From: Manis javanica
Taxonomy: Eukaryota; Chordata; Mammalia; Pholidota; Manidae
NCBI RefSeq assembly: GCF_040802235.1
Contig: NC_133172.1
Span: 63,743,613-63,807,612 of the forward strand
DNA: 64,000 nucleotides
Direction of reading: 5' to 3'
Shown here: piece after piece, positions 10,201 through 22,200 of the stretch
How positions within the stretch are numbered: position 1 is the first letter of the stretch
How the letters are laid out: every line of letters begins with the position of its first letter
The notes under the pieces: model-generated
Databases searched by the model: none
Seen by the model: only the letters and a program-made list of their open reading frames with translations
What the model was told of the DNA's origin: nothing
Program-made: the position numbers and the translations under genes

Positions 10201-13200
10201 CTCATTGCTGCCCAAGTCCTTCTCGGACAAGGAAGAAAAGGGGTCCCCAGGGCCCTTGTGCACCAGCCTGTTGGTCCCAGCCTGGCCTCCTGGATGCCCC
10301 TCCCATGTGGACGCCAATGCCAGGAGCAGAGGAGGTGCCCTGGGGCCACTGTGTCCCCCGTGTCAGGCCAGGGAACACGGCTGTGGCGCCTGCCAGCCTA
10401 GGTTTGAGTGACAGCCCTGCCCCTTCCTAGGTCACGACCCAGAGCAAGCCACACACCCTCTGGGGCCTCAGTTCCCTCACCCACACAAGGGGCGCCCACA
10501 GGACCTGCCTCACCAGGCCCTGTCGGGTCAAGAGGCTCCAGGGCTCCTGGGCTGCTCCAGGGCATGAGGCTGGGAGGCGGGGCCAGGGGGTGGGTGGGCA
10601 GGTGGCCCTACCTCACTGGAGTCCTCCTGCTGGTTGATGACCGTCAGGGCGTCCTCTGAGGCCTGCCGCCTGGCCTCGGCCAGGGCCCGCTCCATCCTGG
10701 CGCGCTCTGTGCTGATGAGTTCGTGGGCCTTTCTCTCCGCGTCCGACACGGCCTTCTGCAGCTCTGACATGGCCTGCCGCTTCACCTCGTTCACGGCCTC
10801 CTCTGCCGAGGACAACGGGTGCACTGTCACGTGGGCCAGGCGGCCTGGTCTCCAGGGACCCCTGCCCACAAACTTGGACCAGGGGCTTGCTCACAATCAG
10901 CGTGTGTGCCCCGGGAATGGTGTGCAAGGGAAATCCCCAAAGCTTGTGCTCTCCAAAGTGTTCTCGAAGTCTAGTGTGCCCTGGCATTCCCCTAGAGGGC
11001 AGGGGCTAGCGCAGTCCCAGGTTCTGGTTCGGCAGGCCTGGAGTGGGCCCAGGAGTCTGCATTCCTAACAGGTTCTAAGTGGGGCTGACCCTGCCAGTTG
11101 AGGCACCCACTTTGAGAGCTCAGCTGTGCTGTGGTGCCTACAGGCACAGGGTGCCTTCCTGGTGACCCAACTGGAGGCAGTGACAGAGAGCCTGTCCCAT
11201 CCAGGGCTCTGCATTGTCCCCCCGAAAGCCCTCTCTTTTCTGTCCCCCACAAAATACCTCTGTCATGCTTACGTCTGAAGACAAAGTGCCCTGCCTGAGC
11301 GTTTGCTGCTCTGAGCTGAGCTGTCTGGCAGAAGGAAAGACATCTGCTCAGATTACCCCGTGTCCTCTGAGGTGGGGACCTACCCCAGCCCCTCTGACCG
11401 TCCGGGCCTGCCTCGGTGTACCGGTGCTATTCCCGCAGCATGGTGAGGGACTTGGGGTGGGTGGAGCGGAGTTCCCCCCATGTAAGGGGCTGAGGCAACC
11501 TGGATCCGGCCATGTGAGTGTATGCATGGTGGGTGTGTGCTGGTCATACCAGGAGTCACCTGCCCTGTGTCACTGCCCAAGCTCTGTGTGGCTGGCATCA
11601 AGGGTCCCATGAGGCCTCCCCACAGGCCACGGGAGACGAGTACCCTGACCCCAGTCCAGGTCTGCGTGTCTGCACATGATTCGTACTGGGCTCAGGACCC
11701 GCTCTGTTCTGCTGAGAAGCATGCCTGTTTGCTGGCAGATGAACTACCCTGAGCCCTGAATGCACTCCGACCCCTCCGTGAGCCCCTCGTGGCAGGGTCG
11801 GTACAGCCCTGTGAGCTTTGCACCCAGCTGGCCCAGCTGAGCCCCTTTGTGGACAGAAGAGAGAGGGGTCAGGGTCCTGCCCCTGCCAGCCTCCCCTGCC
11901 AGGGCCCACCCCACTCACCAGCCTTCCTCCAGATCTCCTCGGGCATGTAGCCGGAGAGGGTCCTGGGCATGAACTCCCGGTGGACGTCTGAAACACAGGG
12001 GCCCAGCTTCATGCACAGGGCAGGACGTGTGTCCAGGCTGAGGTACCCACGGGTGGAAGCCCTGGGTCATGGTTGGGGTGTAGGCAGGGCCACGGCGGGA
12101 AGGGGTGCTCTGGGTGGGCTGCGTTCAGCCTGGAGTGGGCCTGGCCATGGCCGTCATCCGGGCGGAGGAGGAGAGAGCAGAGACCCTTGAGGGCCTCCCA
12201 GCTCGGGGCCCTGGCCTGCTGGGACCATGACTCCCTGCGTCCAGCAGGTCGGCAGTGTCTGTGCGGAGCAAGAAGCCACCCTGCTCGGAGGAACACTGCT
12301 CTGGGCCGCATCTTACAGCGGCACCAGGGTGCAGCCCTCTCAGCGAGTCAGCCTTGTCCCCGGCACCCTGCAGCGCCCCCCACCCAGGCTGCCATCTGCC
12401 CACCTAGCTGAGCCCCCTCTGCCCCAGTGGAGCTGTTGAGGGGCCGGGCGGGGGCTGGTGCAGGGCCCTTCTTGTCCTCGGCATCGCTGTAGCGCCGGAC
12501 CCAGCGGTTGAGCTCCTGGCGGTCGGCCTCCTGGCACCGGCGGAGCACAGTGAGCGACCGCCGCGTCTTCTCTGCCACGTCCATAATGCAGTTGAGGAGC
12601 TGCAGACGAGTGGGGTGTGGGCGTGGGGCTGTGCGCCTGGCGGCCCGATGGCCGGAGACCTCTGCCTGCACTCCTGGCCTTGGCCACCCCACCGCCCACG
12701 GGCACTGCCCGAGAAGTCCGGGCAGAGGTGTGGAGACCCAGCTCCACTGCCCGGAAGGACTGAGCGAATAGGGCGTGGCCATGGCTCTGCCCCCAGAATC
12801 TCTGGGCACGGGGGACTGCGGGCAGCTTGCTTAAGTGGGGGGCTTGGGGCTGTCCTCTCGCCCCTCTGCGGTGTGGTCGCCCCACAGTGAAGACGACCAC
12901 CCCCATGAGGAGGCAGGGGCGGGGTTGCCCTGCACACGGCGTTGATGTGGCCTCGCCTCCCGCCAGGTGACCCTGCTCCGTAGACACAGAGGTGGGCAGG
13001 CTGGGGTGGGGGCGGGCAGAGACAGGTGCGCGCAGAGCCCCAGGAGCCCACCCCCCCGCCCCGCCCCACAGGTGGACCGGGTGTGCCTGGACACTCACAT
13101 TGTTGAGGTGCTTCCACTCCTCTGCCCACTCGCGCTCCGTGAGCCTGTGGTCAATGACCTCCTCCTGCCGGGACCCGGGCACCACTGCGGGGGCATGAGA

Positions 13201-16200
13201 GGAGCTCAGGCCCCATCCCCTGCTCCCAGGCCCAGTCAGCTGGGCTGTGCCCACCTGGGGAGGGCGAGAGGGTGTGGAAGGGGACCCTGAGCACCCACGG
13301 TCTGCCCACGGGAGGTCAGGGATAGGCCTGGCCTCTGCTCAGTGTTTGGGAGGAGAGGCCCTTGTTCCCACACCTCAGAGCTGGCCACCCTGCCCACCTC
13401 CCTGCCTCCAAGTACAGCGGCCCTCACTCTGCCCCCTGCTGCCAAGGGAGGCTGCCTTAGAGCCCACTCTTACCACTGCCCAAAAGCCCTCAGGGGCTCC
13501 TCCTGGCTGGGCAGCCCCGGTCCATGCTCACTACTTTCTCTCCGCCAGCTAGACTCCTGCGCATCCCTCAAAGCCCAGGTCACAGGTCCCTTCCCCCTCA
13601 GCAGTCCTGCGTCCTCAGAATGCCTGAAGCCCCATGGATCTTTGGTTGTTTAGTAAATGTAGGGTGCTTCCTGGTTTATTTTCAGCCTCCCAACAGGGCA
13701 TGCCAATCCCCAAAGCAGGCCTATTCACCTCTGCGTCCCCTGGGCAGGTCCCCAGAGGGGTGGCAGGAGGTGTTTCGGCTTATCTGCTGGGTCTTGAGTG
13801 AGCCGGTCCAAGTGTGGTCAGGGAAACCCAAAGCCCTTATGTCCATTCCTCATAGGACCCCAGGCCCCTCATCTGGCCACTCTGTGCCTCAGTTTCCCTA
13901 CCCACAGCCCTCCCAGGGGTGTGGCACCCAGCGGGCATGCTGGAGGGCAGGGCCCCGGGAACCAGGGCCCCCGGGAAATAAGGCCTCTGTGCTAAGGCCG
14001 TCCTCTGGTCGACCTCTGAGGGAGGCGCTATTGTCACTCCCATCTGGCAGAGGAGGAGACCGAGGCTGGTGGAGGGATGTGTCTGCCCAAGGTCACCCAA
14101 GGTCGGCCTGGGTGGGAGCTGTGCCCTCAGCCACTACCTGGTATGATTCTAAGACTGAAATAATGGGGTGCCTCCCGTAATCGCCAACAGAATGCCCGAG
14201 ACTGAGGACCTCACCATGTGAAGTGACTGCCCTCCGAGGCTCTTCTCAATGTCACAAGACCTCGCCCTGCACTCTGTAGGGCTGCGCTCAGCGCTTCCTG
14301 GGCGGGGTGTCCACTTAGCGCTTCCCAGCCCCTGAGGCCCTCCCAGCCTGAATCACAAACGCCTCCTGGAACTGCAGAAGGGCAAGAGGTGCGGCCACAG
14401 CCCGTCAGCCCTGCGGCCCGCGGTCAGGTCCACACCAAGGCCCCAACCAAAATAGTGGCTGAGATCTGCCCGACAGCTGGCATTTATTTTTGCGTTAGCA
14501 GAAGTGGGTGGGAATTAGCACCTGCCTGACCCGGCCATAGGGAGCCAGACGCTGTCACCTGCTGCCTGGGCTCGGGCCCTGGAGCTCCTGCAGGGTGGGG
14601 GCAGGGAGAGGGCTCTGCCTCCGGGCACCCGTTGGTGGCCTGGGCCTCTGTCTCAGGTGTCTGTTTCCAGGGCTGCTTCCCCCAGTACACTGGGGGCCCC
14701 GGGATGGGGGCCAGTCCTATTCATCTGCTGGTCCCCAGCACAGAGGGGGTCAGGCAGACATGGCTAGATGACTAGGCTATGCTTCCTGGGCACCCCTCCC
14801 CTGTGATGTGGGCGTGCTAACACATGACACATGTGTGTCATAAATCTCAAAATGTGCCGCCTTCTAGAACCGAGTCAAACACATAATGAAAGCAATAGCT
14901 GAGAGCCCCACCTGGGCCTGTCACCATGGCCGTCAGTGACAGCCGGGCCCCCAGCACCCCCTCTGGGCCTCGGTCCGACCTCACACCACCCTGCGGGGTG
15001 GCACGCCTGTCAGAGCCAGCTGACGGAGAGACCACCACCCATGGTGTGCCCCGGCCTCCCACACCTCCTTCCTGCACCGTGGACAGGGGGTCGTGTCTGT
15101 CTGCCTCTGGAAGCAGGAGGGGGGAGGTGTGTGGTCAGTGGCAGTTAGTGGGAGCCCACGGGTCTCGGGGTCGTTTGCTTTCCCTTGGGTCACCAGGGCC
15201 CAGTGGTACCCACTGTGCAGGGCAGAGGGTCACCCAAACTGTGTGCCCTCCTGGCTGAGGCTGGGGAGGCAGCCAGATGGCTGCCCTCTGGGTGGGCTCC
15301 GCTCCGGGCCTGGTTCACTTGCTCACCCAGTTCCTCTGCATGGCCCCTGGACAGATGGGGCCGGTGGCACCCGCCGCGATCACCTGCACACCGCGGGCAC
15401 ACGCACTGCCCCTGTGCGTTCCTCACCGAGCTGCCGACGGTGCTCCCGTGGCTCCTGCGGGTCAGCCTGGTGGCAGGGGTCCCGGAGGTGGTGGGCCGCG
15501 GCCATGTCCTCGAGGCGGTAGTGCGGCGGCGTGCGGGGGTGCAGCCCGTTGCTGGGGCTGTAGTGCGGGGCAGGGCTCAGGGCGCATGGCCTCTTGCTGA
15601 GGTGGTCGGGGTGCAGCGGGTCCTGGTCTGACCCGTTCTCTTTGGTCCTGGTCCAGACAGCAGGTGGGGACCAGTGGTCACTTGATCATGAGCCAGGACA
15701 GGAGTCCAGGCAGAGGAGAGCGGGGTGGGGAGGGCAGGGGCAGATGGGGAGGCTGAGGCAGCTGCGGGGCCCCAGTGCCCACTCTCCCCTCCTCTGGTGC
15801 TCGTGCCAATCCTGCCCCCACCCATGATGTGTGGGCTCCTGGGGCCCAGCCGTCACGAAAGGTGGAGCCTCTGGGGAGGGTGGGAGACAGACGCCCCCAG
15901 CAGCAGGAGACATGGGCCCTGGACCCGGGGCTCCTGGACACCAGGACCGCATCTGGCCTGCAGGCAGCTCCTGCCAGACAGACGCCCCCCTGCCTCTTCC
16001 CATGTCCTCCCAGGGGGACGTCTGAGGCCTCCGAAGGGCAGCCTCTCGGCGGCTGGGCCTGTGCAGTGGCCTCGTGCACAGGGCTGCACTTTACAGCCCG
16101 CTGGCTGGCGCCGTGGAAGGCAACCGTGTCGCCCTGCATTCCCTCGGCCCTGAACCAGGGTGCCTGCTGCACGCTGGTGCCAGAGGCAGCTCTCAAGGGC

Positions 16201-19200
16201 AGGAGGCAGGAAGCCAGCCCTCCCCTGTCCCCTCCCAGCCCCGGGAAGCCCCCTTGGTACCTGTCAGGGGCCCTCCTCCTCCTGCCACGCTCACTGGCCT
16301 CCAGCAGGAGCTCCGAGGAGTCGACGGGGGAGGAGGCGTTGGCATCCAGCAGGAGCTGCTCGTGCTGGGCAAGGTACTGGGCAGGGGTCTGCTTGGCCAG
16401 GCGGGCGCAGTGCAGGAGCTCCCTCTGCAGCAAGGGCAGGTTGGCCTGCAGGGGCGAAGCAGGGGAGCCTGGACTCGCTGTTCACGGAGGTCAGGGCGTG
16501 AGGCCGGGGGCCAGCCTCGCCGTTTGACTTTAGGCAAGTTGCACGACCTCTCTGGACCTCAAGTTCCTCCACTACAGCCTGGGAATGTGGACAGGACTGT
16601 GCTTCCAGGGTACACAGATTCGGGACACGGTGAGACCCCGAGCCCAGGCCCAGGACCCCCAGGCTGGGATTTCCCACCTCACCAAACTCCCTCCCATAGT
16701 GGTATCTGGAGAAGGCGAGGGGAAGTGGGCAGTAATGGGGGCGCCTGGGAATGGCCCCGGCTGGCCCCTGCCCACCCTCCAGCAGCTTGGAGTTCAGACC
16801 ACATGCATTAGCAGGCCAGCACCCCTCTGTACTCGTGTCACCTGCTGTGGTCCTTATGCCCATCTGTGGATGGACCTGGTGACCTGGCTGCACGATCGGG
16901 GGTGAGGGGCTGGCATGTTGAGGTGGGGCACAGGACTGCCTGGGAAGACGCGTGCTGACCACTGCACTGCCCCCCCCATCCTCTCCCTGCTCCTGGGGCT
17001 CTGGCCAGCACCGGTGGGCTGCACATGGGCCCCTGGTGCGCCTTCCAGTCTCCCCAGAACCTCGGGGAGGGGGCAGGCGGGATGGGGGCCCAGCAGCAGG
17101 CTGCCCAGGAGATCCAGTTCTCAGTATCTGTAAGTACATCCAGCTCCCAGCCACGGCAGCCCCCCTCGCCCCTGCCCCCCGCCTCTGTCTCCCCAGCCTC
17201 TGCCTCCCCGGCCCGCAGTAGCGCATCCACCCAGCCCCGATCAGGCAGTGCTGGCTGCCAGGCCTGTTTTTCTGTTTGGATAGCTGAGCGGGGGCCAGCC
17301 CGCCATCTGGGGAGCACGTCAGGAGCATGAGCTGGGAAAGGAGGTCCTGGGAGTTCTGAAGACACCGGGCATCCGCCTTGGCCCTCTTGGCTAGCCTGCA
17401 GGGTGGGGGCGGCCCAGCACAGCTGGCTGCTGTTAGGCCTATGGAAACATCTGGGTTCCCGGCTGCGGCCAGCTGGGGGCAGGGGCTGCGGGTGGAGGGC
17501 CAGCCGGGCGAGGCAGCGTTTCCTGGCTTCTGGGAAGTCCTGCCATGCACAGCATTGGGCTCAAGAGACGGAGCTGGGACTCAGGGCCCTTGGTTGGGGG
17601 ACGGGGACCCCAGGCAGAAGAAATGGGTTGAGGCTGGGGAGCCATGCCTGGGCAGCAGACCCTGTTCTGTCCCCCAGAGCCCAGGGAGGCCTTGCCACTG
17701 GGAAGCTGGACAGACAGGGCTGGTCACAAAAGCCCTGTGGAGCCGAACTCCAGGGTTTGAGCACAGGTGGCTTCAGGAAGGCCCAGACCCTTCACTTCAC
17801 AGACAGGAACCCAGACCAGAGGGAACCATGTTTGCAGAACAACCACAACCACGGTGTAGAGTGAGGTGACATCTCCCTCTGGCGCCCAGGCCGCCTGGTG
17901 ATGGTGGGCCTGCAGTCGGCCCACCCTGGCTCTGCCGTGTGACCACGGGCCCGTCACGTGGCCTCTCTGGCTTCTGCCTCACCGGCAGCCGGGTTGTGCA
18001 CGGTCCCGCCGCCCTGTCCCTCCCGCTCGCCGTGAGGTGGCTCATCACACCCCTTAGCAGTACGGGAAGAGGCCGGATGCTTAGGTCAGAGCAGGGGTCA
18101 GAGCAGGTGGGCCGCGGTCCCTATGCCTTCTACAGAACACGGCTCTGAGGGCCACCTTGACAGAGCCCTCCGTGGTGGGCCCGGAGGGCTGTGATCCCTC
18201 AGGAAGGTGCTACCCCACGCCCCGAGGCCAGCCCACAGCACAGACGGGAAACTGATAGCAGGGGGTGCTCCCCAGGCAGGACCGTGGGGCGAGGCCCTGC
18301 CAGCATCCTGTCAACATGGCCTGGATACAGAGCTGGCTGTGCCCTGGCAGTTTAGTCAGGGAGGGGAGTGGACCGTGTCCTTGACAGTCCCTTTGGCCCA
18401 GGGCCCTGGGTAGGGTCCTGGGCCCAGGGGGTGGCTGGCAGGCCCCTCACCCCAGCTGGCCCCGATCACCATGACAGTAATCTTGGAGTGAAACCCTAGC
18501 AGCCTCGTGAGGGCCGCTGTGGACGGGGAGAAACCGAGGCAGAGAGGAACCGAAGCAGGCAGCCCTGGGTGGTGGGGGTAGCAGGCGAGGGCAGGAAGGC
18601 AGAAGGTTTGCCCCGGCCCTGCTCCTCAGATCAACAGGCCGCTGACACGGGGTATCTGCTGTAAATATTTGATCTGACAGAATAAGCAGGGGCACCGTGT
18701 CCCAAAGACGGGGAGCGTGTGGAGTCCGAGTAAGAGCAGGAGAGGCTCCTTATGAAGGGCCAATGGCTGCCAGGTGGGCCTGCCTGGTCAGTGGGCGCCA
18801 CAGCCTCCCTCTGGGCCAGCTTGGGAGTGTGAGCATGCTGGGTGTGGGCCTGGGCAGTGGGGAGGCGGAGGGGGCGGGTATGGGGTCCTCCTGGCTTGCA
18901 GGGAACCAGGTGCAGCTGGGCCCCCCCTGAAGCCCACGGGTTTGGGGTCTGGGTGGTCCAGACTGTGCCCTGGCTCTCTGTCTCCACCAGCAGGGACTGT
19001 AGGCCTCGGTTTCCCCACCAGTTAAGGGGGGTTGGAGGTAGGTCCTGTGCTTCCCCCTCGCAGGGCTGCTGGAGGTCAGCAGGGGCGGCTGCCAAAGAGC
19101 TTTGCAAAGCACACCTCTCCTGCAGGACATTTTAAATCCCTGATGATGGTACCCAACACGAATCAAGCACATGCTCAGTCGTTCACATGCGCTGCTTCAT

Positions 19201-22200
19201 GCAGTCTTCTAGCAGCCTGCGGATCATGTCCGCTGTATGGCTGCAGAAACGAGGCTCTCTGGGCCGTGAGGGCAGGGCCAAGGCTCAGACCTGGAGCAAC
19301 TGGTCTGTCCTCAATATCCTTGGGGAGGCGGTCCCCACGGGAACCCAGCTGTGCTGGCGAGACCCCAACAGCCCAGGGGAAGGACAGCCCCGCGAGGGAG
19401 GGCCACATGGTCAGACACATCTGGGAAGCGATTCATCTCGCCTCTTCTGGAGGATGTGTGGTCCTCCTTGGGGGTGAAGGCCCCCAAGAGGTGCTCCAGT
19501 GGAGATGCGGGCCCCACAGTCTAGACCTACGCTTGCCCCACATTGTGTGCACACGCAACACCAGCACCTGGTTTAGTGCAGACCCGTATTCAATGGGTCT
19601 GATGGGCCCTGCAAGGCTGCACTGCCGCTGGCCCCATACCAGCCATTCTCGTCTTTGTCTCTGTGTCTGAGCACATGGCCTTCCTCCTCTGGTGCCATCA
19701 TCCCTCCGTCTGTCCGCTGTCCCCTCCCCTCACTCTGCTCCACCACACAGCCCCTGCTGCTCCTAAAGCATGGCAGGTACACCCCTACCCCAGGGCCTTT
19801 GCACATGCTTCCCCTGGTGCCTGGACAGCTCTGTCCCCGCCATCCGCCCAGTTGTTCCCTTGCCCTCCTCAGCCCTCATCAGAACCTCCCTGTTCAGCGC
19901 ACCTCCACAGAATCCACAGCCACGGCCCTCCGCCCTGGCAGGGTGTCAGCCAGGAGGGACTGCTGGGCCCCTGGCTGCATCCCTGGCTGCGCACAGTTGC
20001 TGGCACATCATGGGTGCTCAGAAGCAGCTGTCAAGTGGGTGCATTAGGCCAATAGTAACAGGACTGATTTGGGGAGCTTAGCGGACTAGGTTTGGCGGCT
20101 GATTAATCCAGCCTGGCTACTAGTTTGAAGTCTTAACTAGTAGGAACTGGCCCTGACAGATCGACACTGGTCCCCCAGGAGACAGGGGAGCCCCAGAGTC
20201 CTGGGTGGGCCAAGAGCAATCCCCAATCAGAGCTGGCAGGGAATGGACTTGGGGCTCCCTGGGGCCCAGCTGCGCGGGGAGACGGGTCTGTTCTCACCTT
20301 CAGGAAGGGGATGACGAATGGCCGTAAAGGGAAGTTGGTGGCCTCTTGCAGCTTGGAGTGGAACTCCTCGATGGTCAGCGTGGAGTTCTGCAGAAGACAT
20401 GCACCTCGCATCGGCACGCTCTGCCCACGCGGTCTGGGGAGGGCAGGGCGCCTGCGGGCTGGGCAGGTGCCACGATGCCCTCCGTGGCCTGCACCCCGAC
20501 TCACCACAAGCCCCAGCACCAGCGTGCGCACGCGCTCCCCGATCTCCGGGGAGATGTCGCTGCCGAACTGCTGCAGGGTGGTGAGGAAGCGCTTGAGCTT
20601 GCTTAGCTGCCGCGCCCCACAGGCTGGGGGCAGGAGCTGCGTGGACAGCGAGGCTGTGGATGAGGTGGCCGGGCCATTGCTGAAGCCGTTGGGCGTGCAG
20701 GGGGTGCCGTGGACGGCCGTCGGAGAGTGACTGCTGCCATTCATCACTGTGGAAGGACAGGCGGGCAGGGACACGTGAGGACTGTGGGGCTCAGCCCACA
20801 CTGGGGCCGCTGCAATGCCCTGGCGTGCTGCACGCCCTCCGCGGTGAGCATTCTGGGCTCCAGGTCTGCAAAGGCGGGAGAGGGCTGGGGTGCTGCCCTA
20901 GCTCAGCACCCCATCGGTCTTGCTCTGGCTGTGCAGTCAAGCCCTTCATGCTCAGCGGGATACCAGCAGCCATGCTGCCTGGCAAGCCTGCCCCCTGCCA
21001 GGCTGCTTGGTGTCCACTGTGAAGAGGAAGGGGGGCTTCTCTGCCATTCGGGTCAGCTGGCCCACGCTGCCTCTCCCCGGGAGAGAAGGGAGTGATACCC
21101 CTTCCACTGTGACGGCTCTGAGCAGGGCCCCACTGTCTACCCAGGGGCCCAATGCCTGGCTGCTGGGGCTCGGCGTAGGGCAGAGGTTCCTGGGCCCCTG
21201 GGACAAGTGGGGCTTGGTTCTGGTAGGGCAGCACTTGGCCAGTTGCCATCTGGGACTGTCACGCACACAGATGTGTGTGCACATGGGCCCCTGTCCCCAA
21301 GGCCCTGCCCCTGGGGTCAGTGTCCAAGGGCCACTGTGAAAGGGTCCTGGGCAGGACCTTGCCCTCAGCCTTGGGTTAAGGAGGGGAAGGCCAAGCCTGC
21401 ACCTTGGGGGCCAGGGGAGGCCCCATGCCCTGCCACTTATGCCCAAGTCCCTGGCCTCAGATGCCTGTACCTCAACCACCAGGTTCTGCAAAGAGGTCAT
21501 AGGTCATGGGCTCCCAGGGTCCTTGGTTATGGGGCAAAGGGCTCTAAACATGGGAGGGGGTACTGGCGCCTCAGGAGTCTTGAGGTGCATCCGGTAAACC
21601 AGTGGCCACTCAGAGTTCCCCTCGGCCGGCTCCCCAGGCCCAGCGTCATGCACTCCACCCCGGCTGGCTCCCTCCTCCTGCGCGTGTGTGCGCGTCCCAC
21701 ACACTGATCAGAACCCTGTTCCCTCACACAAACCCTCCACACCCTGTCTTCCCTCCTCCCTCGGCATCTTGCACGCACAGACACACACGTGTGTGTGCAT
21801 CCAGATGTGTCCCGCATATGGCATACACACATGAGCACACAGCACACTCACATATGCAAGCAAGTACGTACATACCCATGTGCACATGCAGCCCCACACA
21901 GCACACCCAGGGCACGCTTACATGCGCACATATGCACATGCTCACCTATCACTCAGCTGTGGTCCTTGGGGCCCCCAGCTCCTCCCACCTTGCCCAGTAA
22001 CGGGAAGAGGTCTATGGGCACAGTCTGTGCTCTCACACTGCCTGGGAGTGGGGGTGGGGTCTGGGGGTGGGGGCAGCTCAGAGCTGCTGCTCCCTCGGAC
22101 CAAGTTCCTCTGTGGCTCCAGCCACCTCCTTAGACCTGGGCTGAGGCCTGGCGGCCTGTGTGTGCAGAGATGGGGAAGCAGGAACCCCTTCTTTTGGGAT

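Noticed and set aside
16291..17550. 419-codon minus-strand open frame
   Set aside because: A different frame overlapping CBFA2T3 exon 6 and intron 5; no recognisable domain. The true exon 6 frame carries the TAFH sequence.
21602..22000. His/Thr-rich open frames around 21.7-21.9 kb
   Set aside because: These are translations of the CA-type microsatellite.
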